A DNA stretch of 8,216 nucleotides, from NCBI GenBank assembly GCA_016291895.1, contig JAEEZO010000031.1, forward strand, positions 1 through 8,216, in the 5' to 3' direction. This document shows, one piece after another, positions 1 to 7,500 of the stretch (positions are counted from its first letter, which is position 1; each line of letters begins with the position of its first letter). The notes under the pieces are model-generated. The model was given only the letters and a program-made list of their open reading frames with translations. It did not search any database and was not told the DNA's origin. The position numbers were made by a program, and so were the translations under genes. The DNA is from Caryophanales bacterium (GTDB lineage Bacteria > Bacillota_I > Bacilli_A > RF39 > UBA660).

Positions 1-1557
1 ATTATAATCTACTTTTGTACCAGGCATTGTATTCTTTTTTATAACATCTTCTGATATTTTTTGACTTTCTGCAAGGACATCCATATTATCTTTAACATAT
101 ATAAAACCTCTTGTTAAGACTTCAGGTCCAGCAATTATTTCCTTTGTCTCATGATTTAGCGTACAACATACAATAACAATACCATTTTCCGCTAACATTT
201 CACGATCTTTTAGAACAAGTTCACCAATATCATTTTGACTTTTACCATCAATTAATACTTCATCTACTTTAACTTGTTCAAAAATATCAGGTTTTAATTC
301 ACCATCAATGATTGTTGCCACATCACCATTAAGTTTTAAAATGATATTATCTTTTGAAATACCTGTTTGATTTGCAATATCAGCATTGGCATATTGATCT
401 TTATATTCACCTTTAACAGGAAAATAATATTTTGGTTGCATTAAGTTAATCATTAACATCAAGTCTTCTCTACTTGGATGTTCAAGTAAGTGTACTTTTC
501 CATTTAAACTTATTACATTCATATTAAGTTTAGCAATATCATCCATAATTTGAACCATACGTTTTTCAATACCTAAATACATTGGTTCAGTAATGAAAAT
601 AGTATCATTTTCATTTGGCTTTATAAACTTATCGACACCTTTTATAATACGCTCTAAGTTCATATATGGTTTTTCTTTACCATCACTTATTAAGATAATG
701 ATGTTTTTATCATTAACATTAGTCAAGTCACCAATCTTATTTTGATCAATTGATAAATACTTATTCTTAATAGCCATATTTATCATATCTTGTAAGTTTT
801 TACCCATAATAACAATCTTACGATTAGTTTTTGATACTTCATCAAAGATTTCTTGAATACGTAAGATATGGGCTGGTAAAACACTCATAATAATACGATT
901 TGGATTATTATTTAAAACTGTTCGAATAAACTTATTTACTTTATGATTTGGACTTGTGAAACCACGTTTAGCTGCATATAAACTTTCACTCATTAAACAT
1001 AAAACACCTTGTTTACCAATATATGCAAGTTTACCAATATCCGTTCCATAAAAGCCACGTTGCCCTGGATCAAAGATAAAGTCACCTGTATAGACAATCG
1101 CACCATCTTCTGTATTTAATACATAACAGAAACAATCAGGGATTGAATGCGTTACACTAATTGGAAAGACACTATTCTTACCCATATTTAGTTTAAGATG
1201 TGGTCTTAAAACATGAAGATTAGCTTTACTAATACCATCATTTTGTAATTGTAATTTAATAATCTCAATTGTAAATTTAGAACCATATATCGGGATATTA
1301 GGAAAATCCATAATTATATCTGATAAGGCTCCCATATTACTTTCATGACCATGAGTTATAAAAATACCTTTAATTTTTTTATAATTTTCTTTTAAATAAT
1401 CGTTACTTGGTATTATATAATCAATACCTAGCATACGCTCACGGGGATACTTCAAACCAGCATCAAAGATGAAGATATCATTATCTACATCACACACATA
1501 CATATTTTTACCGTCTTCATTTAATCCACCGAGAGCAAATATTTTTATTTTTGACAT
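1..1557 (-). CDS. RNase J family protein with degenerate active site (J2-like), 3' end cut by window edge
   Basis: Metallo-beta-lactamase/beta-CASP ribonuclease of the RNase J family, which degrades and processes mRNA and rRNA in the cytoplasm. There are 519 codons in view and the family is about 555, so only the C-terminal tail is missing. The N-terminus (FALGGLNEDGKNMY, FDAGLKYP, MLGIDYIIP, KGIFITHGHE) aligns clearly with RNase J. The HxHxDH metal motif reads H69-G-H71-E-S73-N74, so the Asp and second His are lost. H137 (VTHSIPD) and D159 (YTGDF) are kept. H360 (VHLLEHPS) matches the catalytic/phosphate His region, but the final ligand in the usual P-[IV]-H-G-E-Y is Lys382 (PVKGEY). Three of seven metal ligands are therefore gone, which suggests a weakly active or inactive subunit like Bacillus RNase J2. 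The start is set by a GAGGGTG site five bases upstream. Family assignment is firm; loss of activity is inferred. Confidence 0.93.
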   Translation of the reverse strand, partial: MSKIKIFALGGLNEDGKNMYVCDVDNDIFIFDAGLKYPRERMLGIDYIIPSNDYLKENYKKIKGIFITHGHESNMGALSDIIMDFPNIPIYGSKFTIEIIKLQLQNDGISKANLHVLRPHLKLNMGKNSVFPISVTHSIPDCFCYVLNTEDGAIVYTGDFIFDPGQRGFYGTDIGKLAYIGKQGVLCLMSESLYAAKRGFTSPNHKVNKFIRTVLNNNPNRIIMSVLPAHILRIQEIFDEVSKTNRKIVIMGKNLQDMINMAIKNKYLSIDQNKIGDLTNVNDKNIIILISDGKEKPYMNLERIIKGVDKFIKPNENDTIFITEPMYLGIEKRMVQIMDDIAKLNMNVISLNGKVHLLEHPSREDLMLMINLMQPKYYFPVKGEYKDQYANADIANQTGISKDNIILKLNGDVATIIDGELKPDIFEQVKVDEVLIDGKSQNDIGELVLKDREMLAENGIVIVCCTLNHETKEIIAGPEVLTRGFIYVKDNMDVLAESQKISEDVIKKNTMPGTKVDYN

Positions 1558-1592
1558 AAATTCACCCTCTTTATAAATTTTTAAAAGAATTT

Positions 1593-1620
1593 TATCATTA
1601 CAATGATATCATTAATGATA
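1593..1620. promoter_or_regulatory. Overlapping palindromes upstream of the RNase J-like gene, possible operator
   Basis: Positions 1593-1608 form an inverted repeat with 7-base arms (TATCATT / AATGATA, centre AC). Positions 1607-1620 are a perfect 14-base palindrome (TATCATTAATGATA). The junction 1602-1613 (AATGATATCATT) is also perfectly self-complementary. The cluster lies 36-63 bases before the start codon, where a repressor or activator could act. AT-rich sequence makes short palindromes common, so an operator role is only a suggestion. Confidence 0.35.
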
Positions 1621-1636
1621 ATTTTATGCAAGAAAA
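1608..1636 (-). promoter_or_regulatory. Putative promoter of the RNase J-like gene
   Basis: On the minus strand TTGCAT (-35-like, three of six bases of TTGACA) is followed after 17 bases by TATCAT (-10, one mismatch to TATAAT). This lies about 50-80 bases before the start codon and after the terminator of the preceding gene. It overlaps the palindrome cluster. A competing -10 (TAAAAT) sits slightly downstream but lacks a good -35. It is a weak match by eye. Confidence 0.35.
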
Positions 1637-1642
1637 TAATTA

Positions 1643-1675
1643 ATAAAAAAAGTAGTGAATTATCATCACTAACTT
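1643..1675 (-). terminator. Rho-independent terminator after the 83-aa gene
   Basis: Read on the minus strand, a 9-pair stem (arms 1650-1658 and 1666-1675, one bulged base at 1671, 7-base loop) is followed by a run of seven T. It lies 30 bases past the 83-aa gene and ahead of the RNase J-like promoter, so it separates the two units. Confidence 0.75.
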
Positions 1676-1704
1676 CTTTTAAACATAATATCTATATAAT
1701 TATA

Positions 1705-1956
1705 TTAATCATTCTCAGTATCATCTTTTTTTTCTAATTCAGCTAATCTGTTTCTAATTTGCGAGGATAAATATATAATTTTCTTTTTAGATTCAACTAA
1801 TTCATTTTTATTTTTTTCAATCATCGAAATAATATTATCCGTTTTAGAATTATTATTATTTTTTTTAATATCACTTAAAGCCATATCATAATTATGAATT
1901 GCTTTTTCTATTTCTTTGATAGCTAAATCATTTTTACTAATTGATACTCTAGACAT
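1705..1956 (-). CDS. Small helical coiled-coil-like protein, possible type VII accessory factor
   Basis: The 83-aa product has no signal peptide or membrane segment and no family I can name with certainty. It looks almost wholly alpha-helical: a first helix (about residues 8-32), an Asn-rich break (NNNNSKTD, about 33-40) and a long charged helix (about 41-77) ending in an acidic tail. That helix-loop-helix shape and size resemble the small WXG100-like or LXG-associated helper proteins found beside type VII effectors. It lacks W-x-G and a clear YxxxD/E, so the assignment rests mainly on being next to two WXG100-like genes. The start is supported by GGGTGGTG seven bases upstream. A terminator precedes it (1985-2006), so it may be transcribed at lower level by read-through from the esx-like genes. 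Confidence 0.7.
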   Translation of the reverse strand: MSRVSISKNDLAIKEIEKAIHNYDMALSDIKKNNNNSKTDNIISMIEKNKNELVESKKKIIYLSSQIRNRLAELEKKDDTEND

Positions 1957-1984
1957 TATTATTCACCACCCATAAATAATAAAA

Positions 1985-2006
1985 GGTGTTGAAAATAATC
2001 AACACC
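1985..2006 (-). terminator. Terminator or attenuator between the WXG100-like pair and the 83-aa gene
   Basis: A perfect 8-pair stem (GGTGTTGA with TCAACACC, 6-base loop) on the minus strand is followed by TTTTATTATTTAT. The T-rich tail runs directly into the ribosome binding site of the 83-aa gene. Incomplete termination here would give excess WXG100-like protein over the 83-aa product. Confidence 0.75.
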
Positions 2007-2020
2007 CCCATTATTATTAA

Positions 2021-2428
2021 TTACTTAACCATATTAACATTATTGCTGTTGCTTGCTCCACCGTTAGAGCCACCGTTACCAATATTAGATAAAGCGGCTT
2101 TAATACCAGCTTCACTCTTAGCATAAGCCTCTTTAACTTCAACAATTTTTGAACTTAATTCTTTTAATGGTGTTTCCATTGTTGCAAGATAAGTTGGAAT
2201 CTTATTAACTGCTCCTTCTACTGCAGTTTGAGCATCTCCAGTATAAGATGTTACACTTATTTTAGTACCACAAGCAGTTAAAATATTTGCAATATTTGCT
2301 TCTATTTTTGTTAATGCTGCTTCAACTTGGGAATAATCGAAATCTTTTGCTACACCACCAGCACCACCACCAAGACCTGCATTTGCATCAGCAGCTTCAT
2401 ATATTTTTCTTAATTCTAATTTCATCAT
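2021..2428 (-). CDS. WXG100-like secreted protein with YTG turn and YxxxE signal
   Basis: The 135-aa product has helix-rich segments either side of a turn that reads Y62-T-G64 where WXG100 proteins carry W-x-G, and a C-terminal-helix motif Y102-A-K-S-E106. That motif fits the YxxxD/E type VII export signal. A Gly-rich loop lies near residues 18-25, and a Gly/Asn/Ser-rich tail of about 20 residues ends the protein. The likely role is a substrate or the signal-bearing partner in a WXG100-like heterodimer exported across the membrane. AGGAGGT overlaps the TAG stop of the upstream gene, so translation is coupled. Two tandem ATGs are possible: the second (2425, 134 aa) has 7-base spacing, the first only 4. 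Family membership is inferred from size, fold pattern, motifs and context; the Trp is absent. Confidence 0.85.
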   Translation of the reverse strand: MMKLELRKIYEAADANAGLGGGAGGVAKDFDYSQVEAALTKIEANIANILTACGTKISVTSYTGDAQTAVEGAVNKIPTYLATMETPLKELSSKIVEVKEAYAKSEAGIKAALSNIGNGGSNGGASNSNNVNMVK

Positions 2429-2437
2429 TATTACCTC

Positions 2438-2701
2438 CTATTGATAAATCTTAAGTGCATTTTCTACTTCTGTTAAAAGATTATTTCCATCTGATATTGC
2501 TTGAGATTGCTTAGTTTGAATTTCTGCAATTGCACCAGTTGCACTTGCTAAGAAAGACTCACTCTTTTCATCTTTCCAATACGCACTCATTCCTTCTAAA
2601 GTTTCTTTCATTGCGTTTAATTCTTTTGTAATAGTTTCATCAATTGTTTTTAATTGACTTCTTTCAGCATTAAAATTGCCTTCATAATGCATTGCTGCCA
2701 T
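2438..2701 (-). CDS. WXG100 family protein (EsxA-like)
   Basis: The 87-aa product shows the helix-turn-helix pattern of WXG100 type VII secretion proteins. The turn carries W42-K-D44 with Phe50 eight residues on, matching the W-x-G-(x5)-F spacing apart from the Gly-to-Asp change. Length is close to the roughly 100-aa family norm. Such proteins form four-helix dimers and are exported through the EccC/EssC-driven machinery. No clear YxxxD/E is present near the C-terminus (it ends NALKIYQ), which fits a partner that supplies the signal, here the next gene nine bases downstream. A strong GGAGGTG lies five bases before the start, and a putative promoter lies 45-73 bases upstream. It is first gene of its unit. 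No EssC ATPase or membrane component is in the window, so the secretion machine must be elsewhere. Confidence 0.88.
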   Translation of the reverse strand: MAAMHYEGNFNAERSQLKTIDETITKELNAMKETLEGMSAYWKDEKSESFLASATGAIAEIQTKQSQAISDGNNLLTEVENALKIYQ

Positions 2702-2745
2702 CTTTTCACCTCCAAAAATATGTAAGGATCTTATCCTCTATTATC

Positions 2746-2774
2746 ATTTTATCAATAATAAAATAATATTACAA
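2746..2774 (-). promoter_or_regulatory. Putative promoter of the WXG100-like genes
   Basis: On the minus strand TTGTAA (-35, four of six) and TAAAAT (-10, five of six) are separated by 17 bases, and a transcript would begin about 35-40 bases before the start codon. The -10 context TTGATAAAAT also occurs at the putative promoter of the 142-aa gene. It lies just downstream of a strong terminator, where a new promoter is needed. Confidence 0.6.
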
Positions 2775-2802
2775 TTATTTTATTAATTCTTTACATTATT
2801 TC

Positions 2803-2837
2803 AATAAAAAAAACAGATAAAAGACTTTATCTGTTTT
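2803..2837 (-). terminator. Strong rho-independent terminator after the 142-aa gene
   Basis: A 12-pair stem (arms 2810-2821 and 2826-2837) with a 4-base loop is followed on the minus strand by a T tract. It begins seven bases past the stop codon and isolates the toxin/immunity side from the WXG100-like genes. Confidence 0.9.
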
Positions 2838-2844
2838 CAATTAT

Positions 2845-3273
2845 TTATTTAGTTCTTACACTATTTTTTTTTTCTAAAAAGTCAATTAAAATGGATTTTC
2901 GATATAATGGTACAAGAGGTATCATTTTTTCTACTTTATCATATAAACTATCTAGTCCTTCTATATTACTTAAATCAAAGTCTAATAAAGCGACAATTAC
3001 TTCAACAAACAAATTGGGATCATTTGTATTAGCTAATAATAATAAAGCTTTTAATTCATTTTGATTATCTTCACTAATGATACAATCTACAAATCTTTTT
3101 TGCCATATCGTTGATTTAGTTGGCAATTCTTGAAATAATCTTTGCCAATCTTCTTCTGTAAATGCCTCCAATATATCAATTGTGTCATCACGAGTTGTAT
3201 CATCCCACCTAATATCAGAAATCATATCATCATATGCATACATTGTTACATTGTGATCAAATTTATCATACAT
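2845..3273 (-). CDS. Acidic helical protein of unknown family, possible second immunity protein
   Basis: The 142-aa product is soluble and acidic, with no signal peptide or membrane segment, and I do not recognise its family. Residues from about 30 on look like successive amphipathic helices (DDTIDILEAF, EDWQRLFQEL, WQKRFVDCII, ELKALLLLAN, LFVEVIVALLDF), a layout reminiscent of HEAT/ARM-like immunity proteins in polymorphic toxin loci. Its place just after a toxin and its ADP-ribosylglycohydrolase supports an immunity or accessory role, but this is inference. An in-frame ATG five codons earlier (3288) overlaps the Shine-Dalgarno site GGGAGGTG. The start used here (MYDKF), five bases after that site, is therefore preferred. 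It has its own putative promoter and a strong terminator, so it can be made independently of the toxin. Confidence 0.85.
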   Translation of the reverse strand: MYDKFDHNVTMYAYDDMISDIRWDDTTRDDTIDILEAFTEEDWQRLFQELPTKSTIWQKRFVDCIISEDNQNELKALLLLANTNDPNLFVEVIVALLDFDLSNIEGLDSLYDKVEKMIPLVPLYRKSILIDFLEKKNSVRTK

Positions 3274-3290
3274 AATAACACCTCCCATTT

Positions 3291-3318
3291 AAAATAAGGT
3301 TTCACTAATTCTTATTTT
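3291..3318 (-). repeat. Inverted repeat overlapping the -10 of the 142-aa gene
   Basis: Arms AAAATAAG (3291-3298) and CTTATTTT (3311-3318) pair perfectly over 8 bases with a 12-base loop. It overlaps the putative -10 and ends five bases before the Shine-Dalgarno site. It could be an operator, a weak terminator for the ARH transcript, or chance in AT-rich DNA. Confidence 0.35.
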
Positions 3319-3342
3319 ATCAATTATATTGTTTTAATACAA
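3314..3342 (-). promoter_or_regulatory. Putative promoter of the 142-aa gene
   Basis: TTGTAT (-35) and TAAAAT (-10) are spaced 17 bases apart on the minus strand, with the -10 about 41 bases before the start codon. The spacing and the TTGATAAAAT context match the putative promoter of the WXG100-like genes. It overlaps the end of the ADP-ribosylglycohydrolase gene by only the intergenic gap. Constitutive expression of an immunity-type gene would be consistent. Confidence 0.5.
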
Positions 3343-3348
3343 TAATGT

Positions 3349-4581
3349 TTATATTCTTTTTTCAGATAACTTCATCGTTTCTAGCGTTCTTGAATATTTT
3401 TCACTAAGTCCTTCTAAATATTCTCTTCTTCTTAGTTTAGCAAGCCATTCTTTAGGAATGTTTTCATAGCCATAAAGAACGCCAGCAAGTGATCCAGCAA
3501 TACAAGCACTTGTATCAGTATCATAACCAACTTTAATACAATTTTCGATTGTTTCACGATAACTATTACTATTCATTATAGCGTACATAACAGTTTCTAA
3601 GGTATCAATAACATAACCACTTTCATTAATATCTTCAATTCTTAGATAAAAATTGGGATTATTAATTCTTTTAAAGCGTTCTACTGTTTCTTTTGAAAAA
3701 TAATTTTCATATTTAGTAAATATCATTGCACTAAAAGCCATATTTTTATTTCTAGTTCTAACTAACTCTTTTAAAAAGATTGTATACATAAAACATGCCA
3801 TGATACTTATCTCATTACCATGAGTTAATGAAGAAGCTTTAGTAATAAAGTCGAGAGTCTCATTATCATCTAAATCGTTTTCAATGCAATATATAGAGAA
3901 TGGTAAAATTCTCATTAAGGAACCGTTACCATTATCCATAAAATCACGACCACCACATTCAGTAGGACTAACACCATTTGCATATCTAACTAAAGATTTA
4001 TTTACTACTCCTCCTAAGCCAAAAGGAAATTCTAATGAAGAATATTTTCCTTCATTCCACCATCTAAGATAATTATTCATTATACTATCATAATTGATAG
4101 AACGATTGGCACAAATCGCTTCCATTGTTGCAACAATCATAGATGTATCATCACTCCATGCACCACTTGGAATTGCTTTTGACCATCGACTAACAAAACC
4201 CGGATTATTGTCATTTCCAATCATATCACCAAGTTCTAATTTAGATATTTCCGCACGACTTAAAAATTCATAGGGAACGCCGTAGGCATCACCAACGGCC
4301 GCTCCCAACAAAGCATCTCTTATATAGTCATTAGTAGAACTAATCAAGTCTTCATAATTACCATTTATTATATGCCAATAGCCATCTTTGGTTAAAGTTC
4401 CAATTGGTAATTCTGGAGAAATAATCTTGCCATTCTTATTAACAATAAATCCGCTTACCATGATATCATTAAATGTTGCGTTAAGATTTCTTGTAACAAG
4501 ATAACTTCCATTACTTTCTGCAAGAACTTTATATTTTCTACTATTATTATTGTTACTATTACTATTATTGTTATTATTCAT
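3349..4581 (-). CDS. ADP-ribosylglycohydrolase (DraG/ARH family), probable toxin immunity enzyme
   Basis: The product hydrolyses ADP-ribose from modified targets and acts in the cytoplasm. The 410-aa protein has an N-terminal extension of about 85 residues and then a full ARH domain. Visible motifs are GAAVGDAYG (93-101), SDDT (143-146), GNGSLMR (218-224), THG (253-255) and DTDTS (354-358). SDDT and DTDTS supply the binuclear Mg ligands in this family, so the enzyme looks active. The extension begins with an Asn/Ser run (residues 2-14) and then a beta-rich stretch to about residue 75 that I do not recognise. It starts 12 bases after the stop of the toxin-like gene. AAGGAGG lies only 4 bases before the ATG, so the pair is probably co-translated. 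Tri1 of Serratia is an ARH immunity protein against an ADP-ribosylating type VI toxin, and the order here suggests the same job. Enzyme family is firm; the immunity role is inferred. Confidence 0.95.
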   Translation of the reverse strand: MNNNNNSNSNNNNSRKYKVLAESNGSYLVTRNLNATFNDIMVSGFIVNKNGKIISPELPIGTLTKDGYWHIINGNYEDLISSTNDYIRDALLGAAVGDAYGVPYEFLSRAEISKLELGDMIGNDNNPGFVSRWSKAIPSGAWSDDTSMIVATMEAICANRSINYDSIMNNYLRWWNEGKYSSLEFPFGLGGVVNKSLVRYANGVSPTECGGRDFMDNGNGSLMRILPFSIYCIENDLDDNETLDFITKASSLTHGNEISIMACFMYTIFLKELVRTRNKNMAFSAMIFTKYENYFSKETVERFKRINNPNFYLRIEDINESGYVIDTLETVMYAIMNSNSYRETIENCIKVGYDTDTSACIAGSLAGVLYGYENIPKEWLAKLRRREYLEGLSEKYSRTLETMKLSEKRI

Positions 4582-4593
4582 AAAACCTCCTTG

Positions 4594-7500
4594 TTATATA
4601 ACTCGCCATGGAATATTCAAATTATCTAACATTTTAGTAACCACAGGATCTGGTTCAACTAAGAAAACTATTTCCTCAATTACATCAATGCTATGAGCAT
4701 ATCTTCCATGAACTTGAATCTCGATATATTGGTCACCTCGATAAGAATGATTTGGAGCAAAAGTCTCTAAATTAGCATTTTTGATTTCGTCTAAACTAGT
4801 TACACCATCTAAGAATTCCTCAAATGAACCTAAATATTCTGGATTAGTTGCTGGAGCACCAGCTTGAATTCCAGGTCCAACACCTTGATAATATGCATAA
4901 TCAAGAGAATCACCAATTGTTATTGTTGTATTATCCATTATCTTTGATTTATTAAAGATAAGGACTACTTGGGTCTTATCTCCATCTCCTCTTCCATACC
5001 AATATCCTGGTCCGCTACGATAATAATTTATGGCTTTTGAAGTGTCAGATGCCGTATTTAAATCTGGAAATAACATTCCATATACAGCAGCATCACTTGC
5101 ATCAACCGTTGGAGGAACAAAGAACAATGCATTTTCAAGTTTTCTTCTTTCTCTTGGGTTATATGCCCCATTCGAAGAATTAGATTCATGTTGATTTTTT
5201 ATCCATGATGTTAGAATTGCTTGTAAAGTATTCATTGAAATACGATCACCAAAAGCAGACTCACTAACAATTTTATTTAAACCTTGACGAATCGCACTAT
5301 ACACTTCTTCTCGTGTAGCACCAACTCTATAAGCAATCTCATCTACTTTAGCATCCATTGCTGCTTGTTGTTTAGGTGTTATTTTTGATGGTAATTCTAG
5401 GATATTATTTATTATCCAATCATTAACTAAATCATTTTCATATTCGATTGTTAAATTATAAATACTTATTAGATTAGCATCATCTGCTAATTCACTTTCT
5501 GTAAAGAAATATTCTTGACCATATTTATCTACAATTCGATATCTACCATCTTCCATCAATATAGCTTCATGACGATATTTATAAGCTATCATATCATAGA
5601 ATAAGTTTTCAGAATTAATTATTTCACTTGATAAAGCAAAAGTATCACCATATGTTGTTGTAATAACTAACTTTCCTTCTTCATCAATCGTCGTAGACTT
5701 TATTATATCACCAACATGTTTTTTTAGTTTTGCATATTGCTGATCACTTATCATAACACCAATCATATTATAAATTTTTGGATTTCGAAGTTGCTTAGAA
5801 TTTAATATTATAGTATCACCATTTGTTGTTACAAGTTTAAAATTATCTCCATCTCGACTCCATGATGATAAACCTTCATGATGTGTATTAACGATGGAAT
5901 CAAAAAATAATTGATTTAATAAACCGCTATCCGATAAGCCACCACGTTCAGCATAAATTTCTGAGCCATTCAATCGTGTAATAACATATCTACCATTTCT
6001 TACAGTAATACCTAAAATAAAATTATTTATGAAACACATACTAATATAGAAGTTATCATATTCTTCACTCAACATCATGTCAATACTATCATTTATTGTT
6101 TGATTATCCAACTCATCTGGAGCAAAGGAAAATGTATATGTTCGACGAGAAGTAACTCCTAATACTGAAACATGATATTTACCATCACTTACAGCAACTG
6201 ATATAAATTTACCAGGATATTTTTCTCTTAAATTTAAATATCTTTCATCAGTTAGCAAATCTATTTTCAATTGTACATCATACTTGAATAAATCACGTTC
6301 TTCAATAATATCACCAAATTTATTGGCAACAATTCGAAAAACTTTTCCATCATATGAAAAACTTTCTATTCTATTTTTATTTCTTTCTCTAAAATCAAGT
6401 ATATCGGGATCTGTTGCTGCTATTAATTTATTTTCAGCAAGACCATTAGACAATTCCCTAGTATCAAAAGTAATTGTTTCACCTGTTGCCACTACAAGGG
6501 TATACGTTTTATTTAAAGGATCACACGTAACACTATCTATACTTGATTGATAGTAATCTCTCATCGCTTTATAATCAAATGAAGTTACCATATCTAAAGC
6601 CGTTTTTGCTAAGCCTGATTCCACATCTTCTTTAGATAAAGTAATTACGTCTCCATGAATTGTTGTTATTCTATATTTACCATCCGAAATAGAAACATTA
6701 GTAATATCATTAGAATAGATATTTCTAATTCTAAAATAATCTGAATTTGTTAACATTTCGATTTGTTCACGAGTTGCTTCATTACCAAGCTCAGATGATG
6801 GAACAACGAAACTATCATCACCAACTTTAACAGTACAAGAGTCATTTTCTACATTAATACTTAATCCATTATCACCATATTTTGCAGTAAGATCTGCAAC
6901 TATTTGTTCAACTGGAATTTGAGTTGAACTATTATTTGATGTTGTTACAACATCATAAGTATTTGGTCTTCCTGAATCAAACATTTCCCCTTTAGGATAT
7001 ATAGATGCAATATCACCATTAGTAACTTCAACTATTAAATTAATTTTTTGTCCTGTTTCAGGAATAGTATACTCAAATTCATAATACGCATTTCTTAAAT
7101 CAATTAGACCGGTCTTAACATTCTCTTTAATTTGAAGATGAGAAGGCACCTTATTTGGAATAGAATTAAATTCATCAGCAATAGCCTGTAAATCCAACCC
7201 TGCAGGAAATAATGTTGTATATTTACCTCTAGTAGGGTGATTCGTATATTCCCAATATAATGTAATAAAGCCATTAGCATCTTGGGCAATTCTACCAAGT
7301 TCATGACCATCATTTTTATCTTTAATAACAAGGTCTCCATTTGCCGCATCCGTATCAACATCAACACCAGTAAATAAATTTTCTCCTATTTTAATACTAA
7401 TAGTTCCATCTCCTAATTGTAATGCAAAAGATTCAAATGAATGCAATCCTGTTGATTTTCTTTTCTTAAATTCACCGTTTAAATGACTTAAAAGACTTGC

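Noticed and set aside
2726..2738. Small inverted repeat AGGAT-n3-ATCCT in the leader of the WXG100-like genes
   Set aside because: Only five pairs with a 3-base loop; too short to claim a regulatory structure.
2845..3288. 147-aa version of the unknown gene starting at MGGVIM
   Set aside because: That ATG overlaps the GGGAGGTG ribosome binding site; the start at 3273 is correctly spaced from it.
3326..3346. ATTGT/ACAAT hairpin just after the ARH stop codon as a terminator
   Set aside because: A five-pair AT stem without a T tract, and it overlaps the putative -35 of the next gene.
3884..4072. 62-aa open frame on the plus strand
   Set aside because: It lies fully opposite the ARH gene across its conserved GNGSLMR region, has no ribosome binding site of note and reads as a shadow frame.
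4540..4580. AAT-rich tract at the ARH start as a phase-variable on/off switch
   Set aside because: The repeat unit is three bases and imperfect, so length changes would not shift the reading frame; only length variation of the Asn run is plausible.
6284..6550. 88-aa open frame on the plus strand
   Set aside because: It is antisense to the repeat region of the toxin-like gene, with no supporting signals or recognisable protein pattern.
7104..7367. 87-aa Met/Leu-rich open frame on the minus strand
   Set aside because: It is a shifted frame within the toxin-like gene and its composition is typical of out-of-frame AT-rich coding DNA.
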